Source of the DNA: Parcubacteria group bacterium
Lineage (GTDB): Bacteria > Patescibacteria > ABY1 > Buchananbacterales > UBA6539
Direction of reading: 5' to 3'
DNA: 64,000 nucleotides
Assembly (NCBI GenBank): GCA_002687175.1
Contig: NYZP01000030.1
Location: forward strand, 7,965 to 71,964
The translations under genes were made by a program, and so were the position numbers. Under the pieces are notes generated by a model. It did not search any database and was not told where the DNA came from. It was given only the letters and a program-made list of their open reading frames with translations. Positions 33,686 through 42,693 of the stretch are shown piece after piece (position 1 is the first letter of the stretch; every line of letters begins with the position of its first letter).

Positions 33686-34792
33686 GTTCGCTGTTTAACG
33701 GAGCCCTATTATTCTGGAATAAGCGAATACACTTACAATTTATTAACCCATCTATTTAAAATTGATTCTGAAAATCAATATTTTTTGTTTTATAATTCAT
33801 CTAAAGAATTAAAAGCACCTAAATTTGATTATCCTAACGTTACTTATAAGAGTTTTAAATACCCAAATAGACTTTTTAACTTAGGCCTAAGCCTTTTCAA
33901 AATTGCAGAAATTGACAAAATGATTGGTGGAGTTGATATTTTTTTAACACCAAATATTTTATTTTCAAATCTTTCTAAGGATACTAAAAAGATTCTAATT
34001 GTCCATGATTTAACGTTTGAATTATACCCAGAATTTTTTACCCTAAAAAAACGCTTGTGGCATAAATTAATTGGTCCCAAGAATCTTTGTCAACAGTCAG
34101 ACGTTATTATTAGTATTTCAGAGAATACCAAGAATGACATTGTTAAATTATATAACTTGGGCCCAGAAAAAATTAAAGTTATATATCAAGGGGTTAATGA
34201 AATGTACTTTGATCAAATTTCTGAAGCAAAAAAGATTGAAGTTAAGACTAAGTATCACTTACCTGATGATTACATTTTTTACTTAGGTAATCTTGAACCA
34301 CGGAAAAATGTTGAAAGTTTAATTTTGGCCTTTGAAAACTTGAAAAATCAATCAGCTAACCTGGTAATTGCTGGTGGTGAGGCTTGGAAATATAAAAAAA
34401 TTTACAAAATTTGGCAAGATTCTCCGGTAAAAAAACGAATTAAATTTTTGGGTTATGTTGATGCAGCTGACAAGCCAGCTCTTTATTCATTAGCAAAAAT
34501 TTTTGTTTATCCTTCAATATATGAAGGGTTTGGTTTACCGCCGCTAGAATCCATGGCCTGTCGTACGCCAGTTGTTAGTAGTTTTAATTCATCTTTGGTA
34601 GAAGCAGTTGGTTCGGCCGGCCTACTAGTTGATCCAAATAATACCAATGAATTGTCTAAAGCCATGGAGCAGTTAATAACTGATGATAAGCTTTCTGATT
34701 TATTTATAGAAAAAGGGTTAAAACAAGTCCAGCAATTCCGTTGGCACAAGACGGCTGAAACATTCATTAATATTTTTAAAAAAATTACATGA
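33668..34792 (+). CDS. Glycosyltransferase family 4
   Basis: 374-residue GT-B enzyme with DVRCLTEPYYSGISEYTYNL at the N-terminus (G-rich loop for the acceptor), GNLEPRKNVESLI near residue 210 and the donor-binding E-x7-E element in SIYEGFGLPPLESMACRTPV near residue 286. Stop overlaps the following GT4 gene by ATGA. Second of three family-4 transferases in the polysaccharide cluster. Confidence 0.9.
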   Translation: MRIGVDVRCLTEPYYSGISEYTYNLLTHLFKIDSENQYFLFYNSSKELKAPKFDYPNVTYKSFKYPNRLFNLGLSLFKIAEIDKMIGGVDIFLTPNILFSNLSKDTKKILIVHDLTFELYPEFFTLKKRLWHKLIGPKNLCQQSDVIISISENTKNDIVKLYNLGPEKIKVIYQGVNEMYFDQISEAKKIEVKTKYHLPDDYIFYLGNLEPRKNVESLILAFENLKNQSANLVIAGGEAWKYKKIYKIWQDSPVKKRIKFLGYVDAADKPALYSLAKIFVYPSIYEGFGLPPLESMACRTPVVSSFNSSLVEAVGSAGLLVDPNNTNELSKAMEQLITDDKLSDLFIEKGLKQVQQFRWHKTAETFINIFKKIT

Positions 34793-35907
34793 AAATTGGA
34801 ATTGATGCCAGAATGTATGGATCTGAATCTACAACCGGTCTTGGAGTATACGTAAAAAGCTTAACCGATAAACTTTTCTCTATTGATCAGAAAAATAAGT
34901 ACTTTTTATTTATGAACGAGCCAGGTTTCTCTAAATTTCAGCCACCTAGTCAAAATGTTAAAAAAATTAAAGTTGATATCCCGTGGTACAGTTACACCGA
35001 ACAGCTAAAATTTCCAAAAATATTACTAAGCCAAAAGCTGGATCTCGTGCATTTCCCTCATTTTAATGTTCCGATCTTATATCCCAAAAAATTTATTACT
35101 ACAATCCATGACATTACACCAAAATTTTTTCCTGGGCCCAAGGTGAAAAAATCATTGACACGAAAAATTGCTTATCAAACTGTCTTCCGGAATGGCTTAG
35201 CAAGAGCTAAAAAAATTATCACTATTTCTGAATACACGACAAAAAATTTAGTGAATTTTTTTAACGCTGACAAAAGTAAAATAGTCATAATTTACAATGG
35301 TTTCAATGAAAAAATTAGTGAAGTTAAAGATGAAGAATTAATAAAAAACTTTAAAGCTAAGAATAACATAACCAAACCATTTATATTTTATGTTGGGGTT
35401 TGGCGCGATCACAAAAATTTACCTGGTTTAATTAAAGCATTTAACATTCTACGGCAAGATTTTAAACAAGATTATCAACTAGTCTTGGCTGGGAAACAAG
35501 ACGGAAGATACCCAGAAATTTTGGCGACAATAAATAACTCACCCTTTAAATCAGACATTATTTTACCTGGTTATGTGGCAGATGAAGACCTACCGTTATT
35601 CTATTCAGCAGCTGAGCTGTTTGTACTGCCGTCATTTGCCGAAGGTTTTGGTTTAGTTAGTTTAGAATCTATGGCTTGCAACACCCCAGCGATTAGTTCC
35701 AAAACTACCAGTTTACCAGAAATTTTAGAGGATGCCTCTTTATATTTTGATCCTTATGATCCTCATGATATGGCTAAAGTCTTTATGTCAGTCATAGGTG
35801 ACAGGGAAAAGTATAAAAGCTTGCAATCATTAGGACTTGATCAAATAAAAAAATACAGCTGGGATAAGTGTGCTCAACAAACATTAGCAATTTATCAATC
35901 AGTATAA
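34789..35907 (+). CDS. Glycosyltransferase family 4
   Basis: 372-residue GT-B enzyme with a close relation to the preceding one: DARMYGSESTTGLGVYVKSL at the N-terminus, VHFPHFNVP, TIHDITPKFFP, GVWRDHKNLPGLIKAF near residue 204 and FAEGFGLVSLESMACNTP near residue 283. Likely to add another sugar in the same repeat unit. The cluster lacks a visible polymerase or Wzx-type flippase within the window. Confidence 0.9.
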   Translation: MKIGIDARMYGSESTTGLGVYVKSLTDKLFSIDQKNKYFLFMNEPGFSKFQPPSQNVKKIKVDIPWYSYTEQLKFPKILLSQKLDLVHFPHFNVPILYPKKFITTIHDITPKFFPGPKVKKSLTRKIAYQTVFRNGLARAKKIITISEYTTKNLVNFFNADKSKIVIIYNGFNEKISEVKDEELIKNFKAKNNITKPFIFYVGVWRDHKNLPGLIKAFNILRQDFKQDYQLVLAGKQDGRYPEILATINNSPFKSDIILPGYVADEDLPLFYSAAELFVLPSFAEGFGLVSLESMACNTPAISSKTTSLPEILEDASLYFDPYDPHDMAKVFMSVIGDREKYKSLQSLGLDQIKKYSWDKCAQQTLAIYQSV

Positions 35908-35911
35908 TTTG

Positions 35912-35920
35912 TGTTATAAT
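35912..35920 (+). promoter_or_regulatory. Extended -10 box upstream of the DUF4012 gene
   Basis: TGTTATAAT, hexamer at 35915-35920. The leader to the ATG at 35964 is longer than at other promoters here. Confidence 0.5.
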
Positions 35921-35963
35921 AAGTTAAAATTATAGACTAATATAACTCCTAATATTTCTTGGG

Positions 35964-38348
35964 ATGCCATTAAAATCAAAAAAAAATAAAAAAAATACCC
36001 AGCCTAAAGTTAGTGATAGATTAACAATTAATAGTTCTAAGGCTAAAAAATCTAGCTATGTTGTTAATTTAAAAAATCCTAACCAAGGAATATTTGAAGA
36101 TAATTTTTCTTTGAAACAATCTAATTTTTCAAAGACTAAAACAGTACCAAAAACACCAAGCCTAAGATTAAAGCCGACCTCTAAAAAACGCAATAAAGTA
36201 GGGGTTAATTTTATTTCAACAAAGAAATCAAGACCTAAGTTTAAAAAATCAATCGTTAAAAAAACACCAATTTTAGAGCTAAGTAAGGAAAGCAAGGATG
36301 CTCCCCTAACATTTAGCAGTCCACAGAAAGCAGAGGAGTTAGAAGATATTTTTGCTCCAGCAGTTCATGAAAATTTTTTAAAAATTAGTTTACCATATAA
36401 TTGGCAAAAAAAATTGACCGTTTTTGTTTTGATCTCGGTGGTTTTAATTTTACCACTGCAAGCCGTTACCTATTACCAAGATTTACAAGATGTTAAAGAC
36501 AAAATTTTACTAATCACCAATGAAGCTATTGAAAACCTTAAATCTGGTCAACAGGCAGCGTCAGAATTAGATTTAACCACGGCTGATTTTGATTTTGACC
36601 AAGCCAAAAGTAATTTTGCATTAGCTCAGCAAGAGGTCAGTAATCTTAATATTTTAAGCAGTGAAATTCTAAAATTATTACCAGCCCAAGAGCAATCAGT
36701 TGAGAATGGACTTAATTTACTTCAGGCTGGAGAAATCATTGCTGAAACCGGACAAATTTTAATTAATAGTGGGCAAAATTTGCTCTCCGGAGGCAACCTA
36801 ACAGATTACTACAAGTCTTTAGTCACTTTTGAGTCAAGCTTAAGGTTAGTAATTGATAAGTTTAAGCAAGCAAAAGAAAAAATTGAAAATATTGATCCTA
36901 ATTTCTTACCACCAGAGCATCAAGAAACATTTACTAAAGTTTTGACTCAGCTACCAAGTATTCATCAAGGATTAATCAACGTTTATGATATTAATCATAC
37001 GTTACTAAAACTTTTGGGACATGAACAATGGCAACGCTACTTAATTGTTTTTCTCAATAATAATGAACTAAGAGGTGGTGGTGGGTTTATGGGCAGTTTT
37101 GCTATCTTAGACATTGATCGTGGAGAGATTAAAAATTTAGAAGTTCCAGGCGGTGGCACCTATGATATCCAAGGCCAGTTAGTACCCCGCGTTATTTCAC
37201 CTGAACCGCTACATTTAATTAATTCCCGGTGGGAATTTCAAGATTCTAACTGGTGGCCTGACTATCCAACTTCAGCTAAAAAAATGCAATGGTTCTATCA
37301 AAATGCTGGTGGCCCTAGCGTAGATGGAGTGATTACTATAACTTCTACTTTAATGGAAAGATTATTAGACGTTTTTGGCCCGATCAGTATGCCAGAGTAT
37401 GGACGTGATATTACTAGCGAAAATTTTGTAATTGAAACCCAAAAAATTGTTGAATTGGAATACGACAAAGAAGAAAATAAACCTAAGCAATTTATTGCAG
37501 ACTTGACGCCACGACTTTTAGACCTAATTTTTTCTGCTGATAATGATCAGCTAGCCGACTTATTTAATACTCTGAAAAAAGGTTTAAATGAAAAACAGTT
37601 TATTGTCTATTTTAACGATCAACAGACTCAAGAGTTAGTTGCTAATTTTGATTGGAGCGCTGAAATAAAAGAAACTGATGGTGATTACTTGTCAGTAGTT
37701 CACAGCAATATCGCTGGCGGAAAAACCGATGGTGTTATAAAGGAAACAATTGAACATCAAGCTGAAATTCAAAACGATGGTTCAATTATTAATACAGTTA
37801 AATTAATCAGACGGCATACTGGTGTGGCCGGAGAAAATATTTTTACCGGTGTCCAAAACAACAGTTATGTTAGATTTTATGTTCCTTTAGGCAGTGTGTT
37901 ACTAGAGTCGTCCGGTTTTGAAAAACCACCAATAGAACTTTTTGAAGAACCGGAAGATGATTATGTAGCCGATATTGACTTAATTAGTGTTGAGAGTAAC
38001 CATACAAAAGACGAAGCATCTGGCATGGATGTTTATAAGGAAAGTGGTAAAACAGTTTTTGGTCACTGGCTTCAACTAAAGCCTGGTGAAATTGGCCAAG
38101 CGATAATAAAGTATCGCTTACCTTTTAAGCTAGCTCTTGAAGGCAAAAATATTTTCTACTACAGTTTATTAGCTCAAAAACAAGCTGGCAGCATAGGTAG
38201 TAATCTTAAGAGTAATTTGATACTTAATAATAATTTTAAGCCAATGGCTAAGTTTCCAGCAGAACTGGCCAGTGATGACACAGAGGTCAGTTTTAACAAA
38301 TCACTTACCACTGATCAATTCTACGGTGTTGCTTTAGTCAATAAATAA
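35964..38348 (+). CDS. DUF4012 surface protein
   Basis: 794-residue protein. Residues 1-140 are low-complexity, rich in Lys, Ser and Asn and probably cytosolic; a membrane helix (LTVFVLISVVLILPLQAV) lies near residue 152-170; a helical stalk follows; the DUF4012 core starts around residue 360 with NNNELRGGGGFMGSF, PGGGTYDIQGQLV, NWWPDYPTSAKKMQWFY and GVITITSTLMERLL. The family occurs next to polysaccharide genes in Patescibacteria and Actinobacteria and resembles LytR-type attachment proteins in position; role unproven. Confidence 0.9.
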   Translation: MPLKSKKNKKNTQPKVSDRLTINSSKAKKSSYVVNLKNPNQGIFEDNFSLKQSNFSKTKTVPKTPSLRLKPTSKKRNKVGVNFISTKKSRPKFKKSIVKKTPILELSKESKDAPLTFSSPQKAEELEDIFAPAVHENFLKISLPYNWQKKLTVFVLISVVLILPLQAVTYYQDLQDVKDKILLITNEAIENLKSGQQAASELDLTTADFDFDQAKSNFALAQQEVSNLNILSSEILKLLPAQEQSVENGLNLLQAGEIIAETGQILINSGQNLLSGGNLTDYYKSLVTFESSLRLVIDKFKQAKEKIENIDPNFLPPEHQETFTKVLTQLPSIHQGLINVYDINHTLLKLLGHEQWQRYLIVFLNNNELRGGGGFMGSFAILDIDRGEIKNLEVPGGGTYDIQGQLVPRVISPEPLHLINSRWEFQDSNWWPDYPTSAKKMQWFYQNAGGPSVDGVITITSTLMERLLDVFGPISMPEYGRDITSENFVIETQKIVELEYDKEENKPKQFIADLTPRLLDLIFSADNDQLADLFNTLKKGLNEKQFIVYFNDQQTQELVANFDWSAEIKETDGDYLSVVHSNIAGGKTDGVIKETIEHQAEIQNDGSIINTVKLIRRHTGVAGENIFTGVQNNSYVRFYVPLGSVLLESSGFEKPPIELFEEPEDDYVADIDLISVESNHTKDEASGMDVYKESGKTVFGHWLQLKPGEIGQAIIKYRLPFKLALEGKNIFYYSLLAQKQAGSIGSNLKSNLILNNNFKPMAKFPAELASDDTEVSFNKSLTTDQFYGVALVNK

Positions 38349-38353
38349 ACCAG

Positions 38354-38376
38354 ACCCCACTCTAAAGAGTGGGGTA
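38354..38376 (+). terminator. GC-rich hairpin after DUF4012 gene
   Basis: ACCCCACTCT/AGAGTGGGGT stem; no T run follows, so termination is uncertain. Two more palindromes follow in the same gap: GTCGGC/GCCGAC at 38401-38415 and a CCGCACGC-like stem near 38440-38460. Confidence 0.4.
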
Positions 38377-38480
38377 TCAGGGCGGGGTTTATTGCAAGGT
38401 GTCGGCTCCGCCGACAATATTATTTACTAATTGCCCTCATCCGCACGCTGAAGCGCACGGTACTCGGGCATACAATATAA

Positions 38481-40391
38481 ATGAAAAAAGACAGATTAAA
38501 ACAGTTAAAAAAAAATTATAAAAAAACCAGTGATTTAGCAGTCCAGAAAGGTTTGATGAATATTTACAGCAATAAGGATGGCAGCTTACCAGACATCTCA
38601 CATTTAGATGTAAGACGTAAGAGTCGTCTCAAGATTTTTTTAATAAGTTTTGTTGGTATTGCCATCATTCTAGCGGCTATTGTTTGGCTCGGTTTTATTG
38701 TATTTAATCCAGACAGTACCGTCTCCAATCAGAGTATAAAACTTGAAATAAAAAGCCAACAAAGTATCGCATCTGGTGACGAAGTTATATATATATTAAA
38801 CTATGCCAATGTTGAAAAAGTACCCTTAAATGATGTTGAAATAATTTTTCGCTTTCCCGAAGGTTTTGAATTTACCTCGGCAACTCCGGAGCCAACCAAT
38901 GATTTTAATACCTCTTGGGATATTGACCAGTTAGCAAAAAATGCCAGTGGTAAGATTGAAATTAAAGGTAAACTAATTGGTGAAGTCGGTTCAATCAAAA
39001 CAATCAGTGCAACAGCATCATATCGACCAGAAAATTTTAGTTCTATCTTTAAAGATATTCAGTCATTCAGCAGTCAAATTACTTCATCTATTTTAGAAAT
39101 TAATGTCGAGGGACCTGAACAAATTTTACCAGAAAAAAAGGCTACTTATAAAATTTTATACCGTAATGATTCAGATCAAGATTTAGCCAAGATCAAAGTG
39201 CTAGTTGACTATCCGGCAAATTTTATTTTTCAAGAAGCGTTACCAGAGCCATTTCATAAAGAAGAAGATGCTCGTAATTTAAATAATCAATGGATTATTG
39301 AGAATTTAGAAAAAAATCAAGAGGGTGAAATAGAAATTACGGGCGGATTTTTAGCTGATGAACAAATACCCAGCGCAAATTTTAACGTCCAAATTGGTTT
39401 TTTAGACGAAGAGTTTGATGAATTTTCATTACAACAAGAAAAATCAATTTCTACTGAAATTATAGAATCAAATTTAAGTATGAATTTGATTGTCAATGGT
39501 TCAAATCAGAATCAGCCAATTAGCTTTGGGCAAATACTAACGTATTCAATTGTCTACAAGAATTTAGGTCAAAAAGATTTAGACGATGTTTCTTTTACTA
39601 TAACTTTGGATTCAGATATTTTAAATTTTGAGGAAATTGAGGATAAAAATTTTGGAATCATTGATAATAATTCTATCACTTGGGGTAAAGATCAAATTTC
39701 AGAATTAGATTTAGTGAGACCTCTAGACGAAGGTAGCATTGATTTTTCAATCAAAGTTTTAGACTCAACCGATGTTAATCTTGATACTGATAATTTGCAG
39801 GTTAAAAGTAAAAGTCAGGCCAGCTTGATTAAGATTGGTGATTTAGAAATTGAGGAGTTAGACATATCAAGTAACGAGATTTTAAATAATATAAATACCG
39901 ATATTCAACTAAAAGTTGAGGGAAGATATTTCAATGAAGATAATATCGCTGTTGGCACTGGACCACTACCACCAGTAGTCGGCGAAAGAACAACTTTTAG
40001 AATCTATTGGTATATTGCTAATAGTTTGCATGAGGTATCAGATGTCGTGGTCAGTGCTGTGCTACCCGATGGTGTTGAGTGGGTTGATAAGTATTTGGTG
40101 AAAACTGGTCAAATAAGCTATAGCGATAAAGATAACCGTGTTAGTTGGTCAATCAATAAAATTTCCGCTGGTCAAGATTTTCAAGATATTAATACTTGGT
40201 TTGACGTAGCTGTAATTCCTACTAAACAACAAGAGGGTAAACTCTTAATTCTAAGCGATCAGACATTCTTAGTAGCCACTGATGAACAAACTGAATCAGA
40301 AATTTCAAAAAGTGGCAAAGCCGTTACTTCAAATTTAGAAAATGACCCAGTCGGTGGTGGACGAGGTTTAGTGATCGATATCACTGAATAG
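38481..40391 (+). CDS. DUF11-like repeat surface protein
   Basis: 636-residue single-pass protein. The basic N-terminus (residues 1-50) is followed by one membrane helix (FLISFVGIAIILAAIVWLGF) and then several immunoglobulin-like repeats with the DUF11 signature pattern (for example VIYILNYANVEKVPLNDVEI, YKILYRNDSDQDLAKIKVLV, and a third TYSIVYKNLGQKDLDDVSF). About four repeats of about 110-130 residues can be traced. No sorting motif at the C-terminus. Likely a large extracellular structural protein of the cell surface. It ends directly before tgt. Confidence 0.82.
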   Translation: MKKDRLKQLKKNYKKTSDLAVQKGLMNIYSNKDGSLPDISHLDVRRKSRLKIFLISFVGIAIILAAIVWLGFIVFNPDSTVSNQSIKLEIKSQQSIASGDEVIYILNYANVEKVPLNDVEIIFRFPEGFEFTSATPEPTNDFNTSWDIDQLAKNASGKIEIKGKLIGEVGSIKTISATASYRPENFSSIFKDIQSFSSQITSSILEINVEGPEQILPEKKATYKILYRNDSDQDLAKIKVLVDYPANFIFQEALPEPFHKEEDARNLNNQWIIENLEKNQEGEIEITGGFLADEQIPSANFNVQIGFLDEEFDEFSLQQEKSISTEIIESNLSMNLIVNGSNQNQPISFGQILTYSIVYKNLGQKDLDDVSFTITLDSDILNFEEIEDKNFGIIDNNSITWGKDQISELDLVRPLDEGSIDFSIKVLDSTDVNLDTDNLQVKSKSQASLIKIGDLEIEELDISSNEILNNINTDIQLKVEGRYFNEDNIAVGTGPLPPVVGERTTFRIYWYIANSLHEVSDVVVSAVLPDGVEWVDKYLVKTGQISYSDKDNRVSWSINKISAGQDFQDINTWFDVAVIPTKQQEGKLLILSDQTFLVATDEQTESEISKSGKAVTSNLENDPVGGGRGLVIDITE

Positions 40392-41522
40392 ATGTTTAAA
40401 ATTTTAAAAAAATCTAAAAAATCTCAGGCGAGATTAACAGAATTAAAATTGTCCCATGGTAAAATAATGGGTCCTTTTTTTATGCCAATTGCTACCTATG
40501 GTGCGGTTAAAAATTTGGATACTGCTGAGCTCAAAAGTTTAGGTGCTCAAATAATTCTATCAAATACCTATCACTTAATGTTGGCTCCAGGTGAAAAAAT
40601 AATCAAACGGGCAGATGGTTTGCATAAATTCATCAACTGGTCAGGTCCAATTCTAACCGATTCCGGTGGGTTTCAGGTATTTTCATTAGCTCAACATCGA
40701 AAAATTAGAGAAAAAGGTGTAACTTTTGCTGATCCAAAAAATGGTAATAAATATTTGCTAACTCCCGAGAAATCAATTAAAATTCAAACAGACCTTGGTG
40801 TCGATATCGCGATGGTTTTAGATGAAGTTGTTGGCTATCCGGCATCAAAAAAGATGGTCAAAGAAGCTATGAATCGAACAACTCGTTGGGCTAAACGATC
40901 AAAAGAAGCTAGACAGTCAAAAAAAATGAAACTGTTTGGTATAGTCCAAGGCGGTATATACAAGGATCTCCGCCTGACCTCAGCTAATGGCCTAGTAAAA
41001 CTAGACTTTGACGGCTATGCTATTGGTGGTGTCGCCGTTGGAGAACCACGAAATAAAATGAAGCATATACTAAGTTGGACGGTTCATGAGCTACCAGAAA
41101 ATAAACCACGTTACCTAATGGGTCTAGGTAGGCCAGAAGAGATTATTCAAGCAGTAAAGCAGGGGATTGACATGTTTGATTGTGTTATTCCTACCCGCGA
41201 AGCCCGCCACGGCCGGCTATATCTTTGGACAAACACTCACGGGCGAGGCGTCTCTGTCTCGCCGTCACGGTCGGGCAAGGATGCCCGACCTATATTAAGG
41301 GGAAAATTTTATCAAACCATCAATATCACTAATGCCAAATTCGCTAAAGACTTAAAGCCAATTAATCAAACTAATCTAAAACAATATTCAAAAGCTTACT
41401 TGCATCATTTATTTAAAACCAGTGAACCTCTTGGAATGAGACTGGCTACACTTAGTAATCTTAATTTTTATTTAACCTTAATGTCTGAATTACGGCAAGC
41501 AATTAAAAATAATAAACTATGA
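40392..41522 (+). CDS. tgt: tRNA-guanine transglycosylase with an in-frame palindromic insertion
   Basis: 376-residue base-exchange enzyme of the queuosine pathway (replaces G34 in GUN anticodons). Active-site segments are kept: LTDSGGFQVFSL near residue 93, the substrate Asp, GLGRPEEIIQAV near 240 and the nucleophile in MFDCVIPTREARHG near 263-276. At residues about 283-302, where homologues are continuous, an extra GC-rich segment is present containing two palindromes (GGCGAG/CTCGCC at 41242-41263; GGTCGGGC/GCCCGACC at 41269-41290). The zinc ligands normally reading CxCxxC before SKAYLHHL are absent (NQTNLKQYSKAYLHHL). It starts directly after the preceding stop. Confidence 0.9.
   Translation: MFKILKKSKKSQARLTELKLSHGKIMGPFFMPIATYGAVKNLDTAELKSLGAQIILSNTYHLMLAPGEKIIKRADGLHKFINWSGPILTDSGGFQVFSLAQHRKIREKGVTFADPKNGNKYLLTPEKSIKIQTDLGVDIAMVLDEVVGYPASKKMVKEAMNRTTRWAKRSKEARQSKKMKLFGIVQGGIYKDLRLTSANGLVKLDFDGYAIGGVAVGEPRNKMKHILSWTVHELPENKPRYLMGLGRPEEIIQAVKQGIDMFDCVIPTREARHGRLYLWTNTHGRGVSVSPSRSGKDARPILRGKFYQTINITNAKFAKDLKPINQTNLKQYSKAYLHHLFKTSEPLGMRLATLSNLNFYLTLMSELRQAIKNNKL
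41242..41290 (+). repeat. Palindromic element inside the tgt coding sequence
   Basis: Two neighbouring perfect palindromes, 6-bp and 8-bp stems, GC-rich in an AT-rich gene, inserted without disturbing the reading frame. Confidence 0.8.
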
Positions 41523-41848
41523 AACTTACTTTAGTCCATCAAGCAACCCAAGAAGCTGCTATAAAAATTATTGATGACAAATTAAATGAATTGCTTGAGC
41601 AACAACATGAAGGTATTGAAGTGTCTGATTCAGTCAAGGAATGGGATGACAATATCATGCGTTTTTCGTTTAGTGTTCAAAAGCTACTTTTTACCTTAGA
41701 ATTTTCCGGAAATTTGATTGTCACTGATGAAGAAGCCATCCTGGAAGGAGATTTACCAGGTCTTTTATTAACATTTGTTTCTGAAGATAAGGTTAAAGAA
41801 ATATTGACCGAGGAATTCAATAAACTTTTTAACATTGAATCAAAGTAA
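41519..41848 (+). CDS. PHA-granule-region family protein (PHA_gran_rgn)
   Basis: 109-residue protein resembling the polyhydroxyalkanoic acid system family: short beta-rich domain with DNIMRFSFSVQKLLFTLEFSGNL and DLPGLLLTFVSEDKVKEI. In this genome there is no sign of PHA synthesis, so the name reflects the fold only. Overlaps tgt by ATGA; the next gene starts right at its stop. Function unknown. Confidence 0.65.
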   Translation: MKLTLVHQATQEAAIKIIDDKLNELLEQQHEGIEVSDSVKEWDDNIMRFSFSVQKLLFTLEFSGNLIVTDEEAILEGDLPGLLLTFVSEDKVKEILTEEFNKLFNIESK

Positions 41849-42378
41849 TGAGTCAACCAAAATTTACGGCCGTGGTAGTTTCGACTATTGACGGAAAAAT
41901 TGCCAAAAATTCCAAACATAATGTCAACTGGTCGAGTACTGAAGACAAAGTATTTTTACGTCAAAAAATAGCAGAACATGATGTCGTGGTAGTCGGCCGC
42001 ACAACTTTTAAGGTTGCCAGGAAGGCTTTAACCAAGAAAAAATTTAGTAGTCGAAATTATATTGTTTTAACCAGATCGGTTAAAACTTTTAAAAAAGACA
42101 GTCCACAAATAACTTACCTAAACCCGAGCAAGGTCAATTTAAAAAAATTCGTCGGAGATCTAGGCTATAAAAAAATTTGTGTCTTAGGTGGTACTCAAAT
42201 TTATAGTCTACTTTTAAAGAAAGGTTTAATAGATGAAATTTATTTAACTATTGAACCGTTAGTTTTTGGCTCTGGGCTTAATTTTCTTGATGGCCAATTA
42301 CCAACAACTATTTTCAAACTAATTGCTGTTAAAAAATTAAATAAGTCAGGCACTATTCTATTACACTATAAAAAGTAA
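41848..42378 (+). CDS. RibD C-terminal / dihydrofolate-reductase-like protein
   Basis: 176-residue NADPH-dependent reductase-like fold. TAVVVSTIDGKIAKNS at the N-terminus matches the RibD_C entry (SLDGKIA), VVVGRTTFKVARK near residue 48 and KKICVLGGTQIYSLLLKKGLIDEIYLTIEPLVFGSG (residues 110-145) carry the GGxxxxxxLL and DE motifs. It may reduce a pteridine or pyrimidine or be a moonlighting DHFR substitute; the substrate is not known. Start overlaps the preceding stop by one base (TAATG). Confidence 0.85.
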   Translation: MSQPKFTAVVVSTIDGKIAKNSKHNVNWSSTEDKVFLRQKIAEHDVVVVGRTTFKVARKALTKKKFSSRNYIVLTRSVKTFKKDSPQITYLNPSKVNLKKFVGDLGYKKICVLGGTQIYSLLLKKGLIDEIYLTIEPLVFGSGLNFLDGQLPTTIFKLIAVKKLNKSGTILLHYKK

Positions 42379-42406
42379 TTGACAGCATATTTTTTTTACT
42401 TATACT
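42379..42406 (+). promoter_or_regulatory. Consensus promoter of a structured RNA
   Basis: TTGACA at 42379-42384, 16-bp spacer, TATACT at 42401-42406; the best promoter in the window. Confidence 0.75.
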
Positions 42407-42412
42407 CTGGTT

Positions 42413-42607
42413 ATGGAATGTGTCGTTTGGTAGTGCTGGCGCGCAATGCCGGTGGAATACGCGATGATGACCAGATCCTTCAGGGATAAGATGAGAGACC
42501 GGCCAAGGCCTGGTCTTACTCGGCGCTAGATGAACCGGTAAAAAAGCCCCGACGACGTTAACATTTCCTGCCCTAGCTGATATCCAGTCAGTTGGGGCTA
42601 TTTTTTT
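42413..42607 (+). ncRNA. Candidate structured non-coding RNA of about 195 nt
   Basis: Bounded by a consensus promoter and an intrinsic terminator, with no ORF of note. Internal helices: a long-range 8-bp stem (TAGTGCTG at 42431-42438 with CGGCGCTA at 42521-42528), a hairpin GACCGGCC-AA-GGCCTGGTC, and smaller stems. GC content is much higher than in the flanks. I recognise no Rfam family: not SRP RNA (no GGAAGGAAGCAG), not RNase P, not tmRNA; size is near 6S RNA but the 6S closing-stem pattern is not evident. Confidence 0.55.
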
Positions 42608-42608
42608 A
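42545..42608 (+). terminator. Terminator of the structured RNA
   Basis: AGCCCCGAC at 42545-42553 pairs (one G-T/A-C exchange) with GTTGGGGCT at 42591-42599, then seven Ts. The loop is long. Confidence 0.65.
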
Positions 42609-42609
42609 C

Positions 42610-42638
42610 TTGACTTTTCGGCAATAAAAGAATATTAT
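42610..42638 (+). promoter_or_regulatory. Promoter of the small membrane gene
   Basis: TTGACT at 42610-42615, 17-bp spacer, TATTAT at 42633-42638. Confidence 0.6.
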
Positions 42639-42693
42639 AAATTTGGTTTAAGATTCTATTGGGGAAAGGTGAGAAGCCAAAAAGGAGGCGGTA

